Shown here one piece after another: positions 16,867 through 26,033 of a DNA stretch of 64,000 nucleotides (its first letter is position 1; each line of letters begins with the position of its first letter). Position numbers and translations under genes: made by a program. The stretch covers positions 1-64,000 of the forward strand of contig JBBQTB010000021.1 of the NCBI GenBank assembly GCA_038213375.1, read 5' to 3'. Source of the stretch: JAAUTT01 sp038213375 (GTDB lineage Bacteria > Bacteroidota > Bacteroidia > Bacteroidales > JAAUTT01). The notes below the pieces were generated by a model. It made no database searches and was not told where the DNA came from. It was given only the letters and a program-made list of their open reading frames with translations.

Positions 16867-17350
16867 GGTTATACGGGTTACTTGTTATTCCAAATTTCCC
16901 GGCAGATCCATAATAAATTCCATAATAGTAGAACCGAAAAGCTGACAAAAACAAAGGTATCCCCATGGTTAAGTATACCATTGAAAGATAGTAAGGCGAA
17001 ATAATTCCTGATTTTCTAAGTAAAATACCTGAAGTAATCATTATCAGCATAAGTATATAGCTTTTTATGCTGAAAAAGGAAAATAAACACGGGTAATCGT
17101 TTTTCAAATTAATGATTCGAATAATATGTTTTAAAGATATTTTCGAAAATAAAAACCAATAGAAAACCAATCCTCCAATTATGCTAACAAAAATCCGTAA
17201 CCATAAGAAATCCTTATTAATGCATAAAAACGAAAACCCTTTAAATAATAGGATCCCGCCAGCAAACGTCCACACAAAAGCGGCCAAAAAAAGAAGGTAA
17301 CGTTTGGGGATTTTTGGTTTGAACATCGTTAAATATTTTCTTTCTTGCAT
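16853..17350 (-). CDS. Conserved membrane protein of unknown function
   Basis: The 165-residue protein has about four membrane helices (LLFLAAFVWTFAGGILLF, IFVSIIGGLVFYWFLF, ILMLIMITSGILL, LTMGIPLFLSAFRFYYYG) after a basic N-terminus. A start at 17326 (MFKPKIPKRYLL) is as likely as 17350. Its 3' end overlaps the HsmA-like gene by 14 bp on the opposite strand. I know similar uncharacterised proteins in Bacteroidota but no function. Confidence 0.6.
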   Translation of the reverse strand: MQERKYLTMFKPKIPKRYLLFLAAFVWTFAGGILLFKGFSFLCINKDFLWLRIFVSIIGGLVFYWFLFSKISLKHIIRIINLKNDYPCLFSFFSIKSYILMLIMITSGILLRKSGIISPYYLSMVYLTMGIPLFLSAFRFYYYGIYYGSAGKFGITSNPYNPTGT

Positions 17351-17407
17351 TTATTAAACCTTATAAATTTTTTTGGCGTTTACCTACATTTACCAAATAC
17401 CCCCGTT

Positions 17408-17456
17408 CGACTTAGGCTGTGCCTGAGTCGGCTATATAAATACAGGCTCAGCCTGT
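17408..17456. repeat. Pair of GC-rich hairpins (REP-like)
   Basis: The first hairpin has 10-bp arms, cgacttaggc (17408-17417) and gcctgagtcg (17421-17430), with one G-U pair and a TGT loop. The second is acaggc-tca-gcctgt (17442-17456, loop of three bases). A half-site, cggcttaggc, follows at about 17468. All share a CTTAGGC/GCCTGAG core and stand out against very AT-rich flanks. Confidence 0.55.
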
Positions 17457-17654
17457 TAAGATATATTCGGCTTAGGCAAAGATGAATTTGTTTGGAATTT
17501 GTAGGTTAAATAATTAATAGTTTTTCAATTGAATATAACAAAGAGCTTTATTGCGGTGCTAATATAGAAAATAAATAAAAACCATAGCTTGTTTTAAGTT
17601 TTATTTAATGATACCAAACAATAATTATGAGTCAACTCTAAAAAGTTTTTTTGC

Positions 17655-17681
17655 CACGAATTACACGAATTACACGAATTT
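17655..17681. repeat. Three-copy 9-bp tandem repeat (cacgaatta)
   Basis: Three consecutive units, cacgaatta, cacgaatta and cacgaattt, run without a break. The unit resembles one arm of the CACGAA-family palindromes at 34441 and 49859, but no matching right arm follows here. It may be a decayed or half copy. Confidence 0.6.
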
Positions 17682-17937
17682 AACATGTTATTATTCAGCA
17701 GTATATGAAACTATAAATACTACGAATTACCAAAAACATCGTTTTTGGAGTGGACTCAATTATCATAGGTTAATAACAAAAAAAGCGAATCCAGACACGA
17801 AAGTATATAGATTTTCGTATTGTTCAAATAAAAAGTAAGCTGTACTTTTATGCGACAGGTGGTTACAAAATACATAAAATATTTTAATGAATTCGCTTGA
17901 TAACAAGAATATACAAATTAATAAAAACGCTATAATA

Positions 17938-19218
17938 ATGAAATCAACACATTGCCTTTCAGCATTCATTGGGGTTTGCCTTTGCATAAATGTATGGGCT
18001 CAACATACAGTTTTTCAAATAGCTAAGCCGGTTTCCGAAAATTTTTCCGAAGACAGATTGGCTCGCATCGACCAGATGTTGCAACAGAATATTTCTGATG
18101 GATATACCTGTGGCACTGTGGGATTCATAGCCCGTAATGGTAAAATCATTTACAATAAGGCTTTTGGTTGGGATGATAATACTAAAAAAACAATTTTGAA
18201 AACCGACAATATCTTTCGTATTGCCTCGCAAACCAAGGCCATTACCAGTGTTGCCGTAATGATTCTGTTTGAACAAGGAAAATTCCTTCTTGACGATCCT
18301 ATCTCCAAATACATTCCTGCATTCGCGCATCCAAAGGTGCTCGACAAATATAATGAAAGCGATTCTTCTTTTACTACTGTTCCTGCCTTACGGGAAATCA
18401 CAATCCGCGACCTGCTTACTCATACTTCCGGTATCGACTACCCACAAATTGGTTCCGACAAAATGAAGGCCATTTATGCGAAAGCTAAAATTCCGGTAGG
18501 TTTCGTGAGCGACAAACTAATTCTTGCCAATGAGATAAATAAGCTGGCATCTTTGCCCTTGGTGCACCAGCCAGGAGAGCGATTTACCTATGGGCTAAAC
18601 GTTGATGTGCTTGGATATCTGGTAGAAGTAGTATCTGGGAAAAACCTTGACCAGTTTTTTAAGGAACAAATTTTCAAGCCTCTGGGAATGAATGACACCT
18701 ATTTTTATTTGCCTTCTTCAAAATTCTCCCGATTGGTAAACGTGAATACCGAAGATGAGAACCATCACATGAAAAAATGGGACACCAACACCTTCAAAGG
18801 AATTTCGGCTGATTATCCCAAATCAGATGGGACCTACTTTTCTGGTGGGGCCGGTTTAGTGTCTACTATTCAGGATTATGCCTCATTTCTCCAGATGATG
18901 CTTAATGGTGGAGTATATAATGATCAAAGGATTCTCGCAAAAAGCACGGTCGAACTGATGACGACAAACCAGATTGGCAACTTATCTCTGGGAGCTAATA
19001 AGTTTGGATTGGGATTTGAATTAACCACCCAAAACGGACAGGCCAAATTGGGTATAACCGAAGGGTCGTTTGCCTGGGGAGGGTTTTTTGCTACCATTTA
19101 TTGGGTCGATCCAAAAGAAAAACTGGTTTGTTTGTTGTTTATGCAACAATGGCCTTTGAGCCATGGTGAGATTCAGGACAAATTCAAAGCTATGGTTTAT
19201 CAGGCATTGAATGACTGA
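17938..19218 (+). CDS. Secreted serine hydrolase of the beta-lactamase/penicillin-binding fold (class C type)
   Basis: ATG 17938 is chosen because it gives a clean signal peptide (HCLSAFIGVCLCINVWAQ); the upstream ATG at 17887 adds 17 polar residues. The 426-residue product has the active-site SxxK as Ser97-Gln-Thr-Lys100 (IASQTKAIT), a tyrosine motif FTYGLN near 216-221 and the family segments RDLLTHTSGIDY and QPGERFTYG. These fit the PF00144 family, which includes esterases, D-aminopeptidases and AmpC. The YGLNVDVLG form is common in esterase-like members, so a peptidase or esterase role is more likely than antibiotic resistance. The gene overlaps no neighbour if the exporter starts at 19283. 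Confidence 0.8.
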   Translation: MKSTHCLSAFIGVCLCINVWAQHTVFQIAKPVSENFSEDRLARIDQMLQQNISDGYTCGTVGFIARNGKIIYNKAFGWDDNTKKTILKTDNIFRIASQTKAITSVAVMILFEQGKFLLDDPISKYIPAFAHPKVLDKYNESDSSFTTVPALREITIRDLLTHTSGIDYPQIGSDKMKAIYAKAKIPVGFVSDKLILANEINKLASLPLVHQPGERFTYGLNVDVLGYLVEVVSGKNLDQFFKEQIFKPLGMNDTYFYLPSSKFSRLVNVNTEDENHHMKKWDTNTFKGISADYPKSDGTYFSGGAGLVSTIQDYASFLQMMLNGGVYNDQRILAKSTVELMTTNQIGNLSLGANKFGLGFELTTQNGQAKLGITEGSFAWGGFFATIYWVDPKEKLVCLLFMQQWPLSHGEIQDKFKAMVYQALND

Positions 19219-19282
19219 TGTTTCTGCATGTGCTTTTGTTTTTTCATACAATATAAACAGCCATAGCTTTGTTGCTAATACA

Positions 19283-20050
19283 ATGAATAATAGAAATTCA
19301 GATATTAAAGAGGTGGGTTCGGTATTGCTCGAAATAGGAGCGCTGCTAATGAGTTCGGGAGCCAGTTCAAACAGAGTTCGTCTCACGGTCGATCGATTGT
19401 CGAAAACTTATGGCTATAAAACGGAAATGCTTGTGACGAACCGTGCACTGATGCTTACGGTTACTCACCCCAATAATACCGAGCATTTTAGCCAAGTGAA
19501 ACGTACATCGCCACATGGTGTAAATTTTAGACTTGTTTCAGGTATAAGCCGCATGAGTTGGCGGGTGGTGGACGAAAAGTGGGACATTTCGCAAATACGG
19601 CACGAGTTAAAACGTCTTACCGCTTTGCCTCATTATAATCGCTTACTTGTTTTAACAATTGTAGCGCTTGCGGGCGCTTCTTTTTGCCGGTTGTTTGGAG
19701 GCAATGTCATGGAAATGGCTGTTTCGTTTGTAGCTACATTTTTAGGTCTCCTTGTTCGGCAAGAAACTCATAAGCTAGGTTATAATATTTATTTATGCGT
19801 TTTTTTTGCTTCCCTTTCGGCCTCGCTTATTTCGGGCTTATCAATTAAAATGGGAATAAGTGACACACTCGAACATTCATTTGCAACTTCAGTTCTTTTT
19901 TTAGTGCCCGGCGTACCTTTTATCAATGCATTTACCGATTTAATCGATGGAAATATTCTAAATGGTCTGGTAAGGGGTATTAACGGACTGCTGATTGCTT
20001 TTATGATTGCCTTGGGACTATTGTTTGCAATGTTTATTTATCAGTTTTAG
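19283..20050 (+). CDS. ThrE/YjjP-type exporter subunit, large part
   Basis: The 255-residue product starts MNNRNSDIKEVG at ATG 19283, avoiding overlap with the upstream gene. A soluble N-terminal part (ALLMSSGASSNRVRLTVDRL) is followed by about five membrane helices, including LVLTIVALAGASFCRLFGG and FLVPGVPFINAFTDLIDG. This is the DUF1212 half of ThrE threonine/serine exporters; E. coli splits the transporter into YjjP and YjjB, as here. The small partner follows two bases after the stop. Substrate could be threonine, serine or a dicarboxylate. Confidence 0.8.
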   Translation: MNNRNSDIKEVGSVLLEIGALLMSSGASSNRVRLTVDRLSKTYGYKTEMLVTNRALMLTVTHPNNTEHFSQVKRTSPHGVNFRLVSGISRMSWRVVDEKWDISQIRHELKRLTALPHYNRLLVLTIVALAGASFCRLFGGNVMEMAVSFVATFLGLLVRQETHKLGYNIYLCVFFASLSASLISGLSIKMGISDTLEHSFATSVLFLVPGVPFINAFTDLIDGNILNGLVRGINGLLIAFMIALGLLFAMFIYQF

Positions 20051-20052
20051 GT

Positions 20053-20544
20053 ATGGATTGGTTATTACTCGAAAAAGGTATTTGGTTTGGATTTGCTGCC
20101 CTGGGTTTTGCTATTTTATTTAACGTACCTGGCCGTACATTGGTAATAATATGGTTATTAGCTGCCATGGGTGGCTTAACCAAAATAATATTTTTAAATT
20201 ATGGTGTAAATGTAATATTATCATCCTTTGCAGGAGCTTCTCTCATTGGCATAGCAAGTATTCCAATGGCACATTACAAACACACTCCTCCTCTCATCTT
20301 TTCTATTCCTGCCCTTATCCCTATGGTACCCGGTGCATATGCTTATCGCACTATGTTAGGGTTAATGAATTTAACCGTTATACCTACAAACGAATCGTAT
20401 TCACAAATTTTAAACGAAACAGTAAGCAATGGTTTTAAAACACTTTTTATTGTTATGACCTTGGCGGTAGGTGCTTCTATACCAATGCTGGTAACCCGAA
20501 AAAGTTCAGCGAAACAATTAAGGATAAAAGGTAAAAAGCCTTAA
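20053..20544 (+). CDS. ThrE/YjjB-type exporter subunit, small part
   Basis: The 163-residue product has about five membrane helices and the ThrE_2 features of the YjjB family: GAALIGIASIPMAHY-like and PALIPMVPGAYAYRTM segments. It follows its partner with a two-base gap, which suggests translational coupling. Together the two rebuild the domain order of single-chain ThrE. The tail is basic and cytoplasmic. Confidence 0.8.
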   Translation: MDWLLLEKGIWFGFAALGFAILFNVPGRTLVIIWLLAAMGGLTKIIFLNYGVNVILSSFAGASLIGIASIPMAHYKHTPPLIFSIPALIPMVPGAYAYRTMLGLMNLTVIPTNESYSQILNETVSNGFKTLFIVMTLAVGASIPMLVTRKSSAKQLRIKGKKP

Positions 20545-20685
20545 AGATTGGCAGTTGGCAATTGATAGCAACCTCCAACATATTATGAGCTTTAACTTGT
20601 GAATTGTTAAGCAATGGATTTTTAATTAAAATGCTCCTTCATTTGTCCCTAAAACGTTTACTTTAGTGGTTTAAAAAGTTCTTAT

Positions 20686-21477
20686 ATGAAGTTTTCAAAA
20701 ATAGTTATGTTTGGCGCTGGTAATTTGGCGTTTCATATGGCTGAGTCATTACATAAATCGGGCTATCGGATTGTTCAGGTGTATAGTAGAAAGGAAGTTA
20801 ATGCCAGAAAGTTAGCTGACTTAGTAAATGCCAAGCCAATTACTAATTACAATGAATTTGATGCGACTGCCGATATTTTAATTTTCGCATTGAACGATAG
20901 TGTCTTGCCCGGATTTATTGATAAAATTCAATTTTCCGGACAATTGGCATTGCACGCATCGGGAAGTCTGCCTATGGACATTTTTAAAGGGAAAGCCGAT
21001 CATTATGGGGTTTTGTATCCGTTGCAAACATTTTCGAAATTCCGTAATGTTAATTTTTATGAGATCCCGCTTTTTATTGAAGCCGGAAATCCTAAGGATT
21101 TGGCTAACCTTCAGATGTTTGCTTCATCGCTTTGTGCACGCGTTTTGCACGCCGATTCTTCTCAGCGCAGGAAAATACATCTTTCGGCAGTATTTGTATC
21201 AAATTTTGTCAATCACATGTATTCATTGGGCGAACAACTTATAAAACAATCTGGTTTTTCGTTTGATATTTTAAAACCAATCATCTTGGAAACTGCGCTG
21301 AAAGCAATTGAATCCGGCGATCCGGTTTCCTCCCAAACGGGTCCGGCTTTTAGGATGAATGCTGATACAATGGCAAAGCACCTCGAAATGTTATCCGATT
21401 CATCCAACATGCAAAAAATCTATACCTTTGTATCAAACAGTATTGTCGAAATGCATCACAACGAGTCAATTATATAG
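20686..21477 (+). CDS. Rossmann-fold DUF2520 protein, probable NAD(P)-dependent oxidoreductase
   Basis: The 263-residue product has an N-terminal dinucleotide-binding motif GAGNLAFH (10-17) and the DUF2520 C-terminal helical domain (RRKIHLSAVFVSNFVNHMY near 165). The fold resembles 6-phosphogluconate dehydrogenase-like and F420-dependent enzymes; no substrate is known. It begins a tight run of four genes (DUF2520, KdsC-like, UbiA-like, Maf) with gaps of 5-10 bp, an arrangement that recurs in Bacteroidota. Confidence 0.8.
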   Translation: MKFSKIVMFGAGNLAFHMAESLHKSGYRIVQVYSRKEVNARKLADLVNAKPITNYNEFDATADILIFALNDSVLPGFIDKIQFSGQLALHASGSLPMDIFKGKADHYGVLYPLQTFSKFRNVNFYEIPLFIEAGNPKDLANLQMFASSLCARVLHADSSQRRKIHLSAVFVSNFVNHMYSLGEQLIKQSGFSFDILKPIILETALKAIESGDPVSSQTGPAFRMNADTMAKHLEMLSDSSNMQKIYTFVSNSIVEMHHNESII

Positions 21478-21482
21478 CTAAT

Positions 21483-22004
21483 ATGTCAGTTAATTATAAA
21501 GAGTTATTACACAACATAAAAGCATTTGTTTTTGATGTTGATGGTGTTTTTTCAAATAATGTGATTCTTCATCCGTCTGGCGAATTAATGCGTTCAATGA
21601 ATATCAAAGATGGTTTTGCAGTTCAATACGCTATAAAAAAGGGTTATCCGATTGCTATTATTACCGGAGGAAACTCAGATTCAGTAAGAATAAGGTTTGA
21701 AAATTTGGGAATTAGGGATATTTATTTAAAATCGTACAATAAAATAACTGATTTTGAGGATTTTCTTATAAAAAATAAACTAAAACAGGAAGAAGTCCTT
21801 TATATGGGTGATGATCTTCCTGATTATCAAATTATGAAAAGGGTAGGGGTTCCCACCTGTCCTGCCGATGCCGTTGAGGAGATTAAAGCAATTTCGATGT
21901 ACATTTCGTACAAAACCGGAGGCGAAGGGTGTGTACGTGATGTAATAGAACAAACGCTGCGCGTGCAAGGCCAATGGATGCACCCCGAATCCTTTATATG
22001 GTAA
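21483..22004 (+). CDS. kdsC: KdsC-like HAD phosphatase (3-deoxy-manno-octulosonate 8-phosphate phosphatase family)
   Basis: The enzyme would remove phosphate from KDO-8-phosphate in lipopolysaccharide core synthesis. The 173-residue length fits KdsC. HAD motif I is FDVDGVFSNN with Asp18 and Asp20; motif II is IITGGNS near 59-65; motif IV is YMGDDLPD near 103-110. There is no cap domain, as expected for the KdsC type. Other nucleoside or sugar phosphatases share this fold, so the substrate is likely but not certain. Confidence 0.85.
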   Translation: MSVNYKELLHNIKAFVFDVDGVFSNNVILHPSGELMRSMNIKDGFAVQYAIKKGYPIAIITGGNSDSVRIRFENLGIRDIYLKSYNKITDFEDFLIKNKLKQEEVLYMGDDLPDYQIMKRVGVPTCPADAVEEIKAISMYISYKTGGEGCVRDVIEQTLRVQGQWMHPESFIW

Positions 22005-22013
22005 ATTGTTAAC

Positions 22014-22976
22014 ATGAACCACTTACTTAGATTACTTCGATTTCCCAATTTGGTGATCATTGCCTCAACCATGATATTAATCAGGTATGCCATCATTCAA
22101 CCGATTTTTATTCAATATGGTATTGGACTTGAATTTCCCTTACTTCATTTTATTTTTTTGGTTCTGTCGGTTATATTGATTGCTTCCGCAGGATATATAA
22201 TAAATGATTATTTCGATGTCAGAATCGATTTGGTAAATAAGCCAAATGAAGTTGTTATTAATAACTATTTCAAAGCTAAATCGGTGTATCGAGCCTATTT
22301 TATCCTAAATAGCATTGCGTTAGCACTAGCATTTTACATTAGTTCAAAGGTTGGAATTTTAGCCTTATTCCTAATATTTCCGGTTACCATTGGAGTGCTT
22401 TGGTTTTATTCTACCACATATAAAAAACAATTATTGGTTGGGAATATTATTGTATCATTACTTATTGCCACGGTGCCCATTATAGTTGCGCTATATGAAA
22501 TGCCTTCCATTCATGCAAAATATCACGATTTTCCGGGAGCCTACCGGGTTTTGCTTAACGTAATATTTGCATGGTGCGAAATATTCGCTTTGTTTGCTTT
22601 TCTTGTTAACCTGATTCGTGAATTGGTAAAGGATGCCGAAGACTTTGAAGGCGACAATGTTTACGGTAGAAACACACTTCCAATCGTTTTTGGTATTAAA
22701 GGGACTAAAATAACAATTAATGTATTGGTATTATTAACGATGTGTTTATTATCCTATGTCTTTGTAAGGTATTTTCAGATAACTAATCTTGGTCGGTTTG
22801 ATTGGGTAACTTTTTGTTATTTTAGTCTGCTGCTCATCATTCCTTTAGGTACTGCAGCAGGAATGGTTTTGTTAGCCAAATCGAAGAAACACTTTACAAC
22901 TGCTTCTACGATCATAAAACTTGTAATGGTTGCAGGTATTTTATACACACTTATAGCCAGATTTAAGCTCTCATAA
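22014..22976 (+). CDS. UbiA-family prenyltransferase (geranylgeranylglycerol-phosphate synthase-like)
   Basis: The 320-residue membrane protein has about eight helices and the two aspartate motifs of UbiA enzymes: NDYFDVRID at 64-72 and DAEDFEGD near 203-210. These bind the prenyl diphosphate through magnesium. In Bacteroidota the member in this gene context is usually annotated as geranylgeranylglycerol-phosphate geranylgeranyltransferase-like. It starts 10 bases after the KdsC-like stop. Confidence 0.8.
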   Translation: MNHLLRLLRFPNLVIIASTMILIRYAIIQPIFIQYGIGLEFPLLHFIFLVLSVILIASAGYIINDYFDVRIDLVNKPNEVVINNYFKAKSVYRAYFILNSIALALAFYISSKVGILALFLIFPVTIGVLWFYSTTYKKQLLVGNIIVSLLIATVPIIVALYEMPSIHAKYHDFPGAYRVLLNVIFAWCEIFALFAFLVNLIRELVKDAEDFEGDNVYGRNTLPIVFGIKGTKITINVLVLLTMCLLSYVFVRYFQITNLGRFDWVTFCYFSLLLIIPLGTAAGMVLLAKSKKHFTTASTIIKLVMVAGILYTLIARFKLS

Positions 22977-22985
22977 AACAACGGA

Positions 22986-23582
22986 ATGATTCTCACTAAT
23001 ACTGTTACATTATTACTCGCATCTCAATCGCCTCGCCGGAGGGCATTGCTTAAGGAAATGGGTTATCCTGTTAAAATTGTAGATGCTCCGAATATCCTGG
23101 AGGTGTTTCCTGATCATCTTACAGGAGGCGAAATACCTGAATATATTGCAGAACAGAAGGCTAAAGCTTATGTTAATTTTCTGCTTAATGACGAAATGCT
23201 GGTTACGGCCGATACCATTGTGTGGCTAAACAACGAAGTAATTGGCAAACCCACTGGCCGTGAAGATGCAATTGCTATGCTCCGGAAACTGTCCGATAAT
23301 GTTCACCAGGTTTTTACGGGTATTTGTTTAAATTATCGTGGAAAAAACCATTTAATTTGTGATGAAACAAAGGTTTATTTCCGCAAACTTAGCGATGATG
23401 AAATTATCTATTATGTTGATAATTACAAACCATATGACAAAGCTGGCGCCTATGGTGTTCAGGAATGGATTGGTTTTGTTGGTGTTGAACGCATCGAAGG
23501 TTCATACTTCAACGTCATGGGATTGCCAATACATCGGTTATATTCTGAAATTAAAAAAATAGTAGAAACCAGTATTGAATAG
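22986..23582 (+). CDS. maf: Maf-family nucleoside triphosphate pyrophosphatase
   Basis: Maf proteins hydrolyse non-canonical or damaged nucleotides such as dTTP/UTP or m7GTP. The 198-residue product shows LLLASQSPRRRALLKEMGY near 9-27, the EYIAEQKAKAY segment, LVTADTIVW and GKPTGREDA, and the C-terminal YDKAGAYGVQEW. The last motif is that of the YhdE-like dTTP/UTP-specific group. It closes the four-gene housekeeping run. Confidence 0.9.
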   Translation: MILTNTVTLLLASQSPRRRALLKEMGYPVKIVDAPNILEVFPDHLTGGEIPEYIAEQKAKAYVNFLLNDEMLVTADTIVWLNNEVIGKPTGREDAIAMLRKLSDNVHQVFTGICLNYRGKNHLICDETKVYFRKLSDDEIIYYVDNYKPYDKAGAYGVQEWIGFVGVERIEGSYFNVMGLPIHRLYSEIKKIVETSIE

Positions 23583-23656
23583 AAAAAAAGCAAAAGTAGT
23601 GGGAGTTTCTTCTAATATCAAACTCTAAATAGTATGACATCTAAAAATAGTTGTAT

Positions 23657-25825
23657 ATGTATCAGTTAAAAAAATATTTTTTATTGGCGATTCTTTCGTT
23701 AACGATGCCAGTTTGCACATTTGCTGATGAAGGAATGTGGATCCCATTATTATTGGATCAGGCAAGATATGAGCGGATGAAACAAATGGGTTGTCAGTTA
23801 ACACCCGAGGACATATATAGTGTAAACCATGCTAGCATAAAAGATGCGGTAGTTTTGTTTGGTCGTGGTTGTACTGGGGTAATGGTTTCCAATGAAGGGT
23901 TATTGTTAACCAATCATCATTGCGGACAGTCGGCAATACAGAGTCATAGTTCTTTGGAGCATGATTACCTCACCAACGGGTTTTGGGCAATGGAAAAGAA
24001 GCAGGAACTGGCTAATGCATCTCTTAATGTGTCCTTTCTGGTAAGGATGGAAGACGTTACCAAACGAGTTCTAAAGGATGTTCCTTTGGCAATTTCAGAA
24101 TCTGCACGAACCGGACTTATCCAATCAATTCTCGAACGAATTGTTTCAGCTGAAGCGAAAAATTCACCGGGTCACCGTTATTCTCTTAAACCATTGTACA
24201 ACGGGAACCAATATTTTCTTTACGAATATGAGGTTTTTACCGATGTTCGTCTGGTAGGCGCTCCACCTTCGGGTATTGGTAAATTTGGTGGTGATACTGA
24301 TAATTGGGTTTGGCCCCGTCATACCGGCGATTTCAGTATATTCAGGGTATATGCCGATAAGGATAATAACCCAGCACCATATTCACCAAACAATGTTCCA
24401 TATCAACCTAAAAAATTTCTTCCGGTTTCAATCAAAGGAGTAAACGAAGGTGATTTTACCATGGTATATGGTTATCCGGGTTCTACCGAACAATTTATGA
24501 CAACGCAGGAACTCGAATTTCTCACAAAAACAAACTTACCATCAAAAATAGATCTTCGCACACGCAGGTTGGATATTATGGCAAAAGCAATGGATAGTGA
24601 AGCTAATGTCCGCATACAATATGCCGCAAAATATGCTGGTATTAGCAACTCCTGGAAAAAATGGCAGGGAGCAGTTCATGGGTTAAAGCGTGCCAATGCT
24701 GTTTCTGTTAAAAAACAACGTGAGGCTGAATTTGAACAATGGGCAAATCAGAACGATTCTCTGAAAATGAAATATGGCGGACTTCTAGGGGAATTTCAGC
24801 GTATCTATCCTACGTATGAAAAATATAGTTTTATAAGCGATTATTTTAGCGAAACCGCCATGGCCGTTGAAATGCTCGATCAAGTGGCCCGATTTTATAG
24901 CTTTTCGAACAATGCATCGTGGAAAGATACATCAAAACTGCGTCAGGAAGTTAAAAATTACACAAATGGCATCAATGGTTTTTTTCGAAACTATTACCAG
25001 CCAATCGATAAAAAAGTTTTTAGCTCTATGCTTTTGGCATATTACATCAATGTCCCCAGAGCTTATCATCCGGCTATATTTAAAAAACTGGAATCAAAAT
25101 TTAAGGGTGATTTTGATCTTTGGGCTGATGATGTATATCGAAAGTCAGTTTTTAGTGACAGAGACAAAATGATCACAATAATGCAGAAGTTTTCACTATC
25201 AACTCTTAAAAAGTTAAGAAAAGATCCAGCCATGGAAATATACCTTAGCTTTTCGGATGTCCTGAATGGCTTAATTGTTTTACCTTTTAATAAACTATCG
25301 ACTCAAATTGACAGTCTTTACCGGATATATACTGCCGGAATAATGGAGATGAAGAAAGGCAAATTTATTTATCCGGAAGCCAATTTGACTCTTCGTTTGG
25401 CATTTGGCAAAGTTGAGGGATACGAAGCGGCTGATGCAATTGATTATTCATGGTTTACAACAACGGATGGAGTTCTTCAGAAAGACAACCCTTCCATTTA
25501 TGATTATAGGGTTCCGCTTAAGTTGAAGGAAATTTGCGAAAGAAAAGATTTTGGCCGATATGCTGCTCAGGATGGTAATTTACACGTTTGTTTCATTGCG
25601 TCCAATCACACATCGGGAGGGAATTCCGGAAGTCCGGTGATTAACGGAAAGGGCGAATTGATAGGGCTCAATTTTGATAGAAACTGGGAAGGAACGATGA
25701 GTGATATGTTGTACGATCCTAATCAGTGTCGAAACATCATTCTTGATGCCCGATACATGCTCTTTATTATCGATAAATATGCCGGTGCAGGGTATCTGTT
25801 GGATGAGATGAAGATTGTTTTATAA
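23657..25825 (+). CDS. dpp11: S46-family dipeptidyl-peptidase, DPP11-like (Asp/Glu specific)
   Basis: This periplasmic serine exopeptidase removes N-terminal dipeptides. ATG 23657 is chosen over a TTG six bases upstream. The 722-residue protein has a signal peptide ending near CTFAD, the catalytic histidine in TNHHCG (85-90) and the catalytic Ser657 in GGNSGSP. Eighteen residues after the serine is Arg675 (IGLNFDR). In Porphyromonas DPP11 the Arg at this offset gives preference for acidic P1 residues, whereas DPP7 has Gly. That predicts DPP11 activity. The enzyme suits a peptide-using organism. A bidirectional terminator follows. Confidence 0.87.
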   Translation: MYQLKKYFLLAILSLTMPVCTFADEGMWIPLLLDQARYERMKQMGCQLTPEDIYSVNHASIKDAVVLFGRGCTGVMVSNEGLLLTNHHCGQSAIQSHSSLEHDYLTNGFWAMEKKQELANASLNVSFLVRMEDVTKRVLKDVPLAISESARTGLIQSILERIVSAEAKNSPGHRYSLKPLYNGNQYFLYEYEVFTDVRLVGAPPSGIGKFGGDTDNWVWPRHTGDFSIFRVYADKDNNPAPYSPNNVPYQPKKFLPVSIKGVNEGDFTMVYGYPGSTEQFMTTQELEFLTKTNLPSKIDLRTRRLDIMAKAMDSEANVRIQYAAKYAGISNSWKKWQGAVHGLKRANAVSVKKQREAEFEQWANQNDSLKMKYGGLLGEFQRIYPTYEKYSFISDYFSETAMAVEMLDQVARFYSFSNNASWKDTSKLRQEVKNYTNGINGFFRNYYQPIDKKVFSSMLLAYYINVPRAYHPAIFKKLESKFKGDFDLWADDVYRKSVFSDRDKMITIMQKFSLSTLKKLRKDPAMEIYLSFSDVLNGLIVLPFNKLSTQIDSLYRIYTAGIMEMKKGKFIYPEANLTLRLAFGKVEGYEAADAIDYSWFTTTDGVLQKDNPSIYDYRVPLKLKEICERKDFGRYAAQDGNLHVCFIASNHTSGGNSGSPVINGKGELIGLNFDRNWEGTMSDMLYDPNQCRNIILDARYMLFIIDKYAGAGYLLDEMKIVL

Positions 25826-25983
25826 AGCACAACCCATTTGAATCATGTCCATTGTATGGAAATCAGTTTTGTGAAAGGTTAGGCAAATACATTGACCGAA
25901 TTAACTGATAGATAGGTTACTTTAAAAACATTTAGGCATGGAAAGTTAATGAAGAACCCGTAATAATGTTTTTCACAAAAAAA

Positions 25984-26013
25984 AAGACGAATGCATATCA
26001 CATTCGTCTTTTT
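25984..26013. terminator. Bidirectional Rho-independent terminator
   Basis: A perfect 10-bp stem (aagacgaatg, 25984-25993, with cattcgtctt, 26001-26010) has a 7-base loop. A T-run follows on the plus strand and an A-run precedes it, so it can stop transcription from both convergent neighbours. Confidence 0.85.
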
Positions 26014-26033
26014 CAGTTTGTTCTTTCAGTAGT

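Larger units (their letters stand above)
17351..17937. other. Gene-free interval of 587 bp carrying repeats
   Basis: No convincing gene was found. The stretch holds two GC-rich hairpins (17408-17456) with a third half-copy near 17468, an AT-rich spacer, and a three-copy 9-bp tandem repeat (17655-17681). A short open frame over the tandem repeat encodes only repetitive TNY residues and is not taken as a gene. The promoter of the downstream hydrolase presumably lies near the right end. Confidence 0.6.

Noticed and set aside
17608..17838. Open frame of 76 codons on the plus strand in the repeat-bearing gap
   Set aside because: Its distinctive part is the tandem TNYTNYTNL made by the 9-bp repeat. 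The rest has no family likeness and no plausible start context.
17938..19218. Calling the SxxK hydrolase an antibiotic-resistance beta-lactamase
   Set aside because: The family is broad, and the YGLNVDVLG motif is of the esterase-like type. No resistance context is present.
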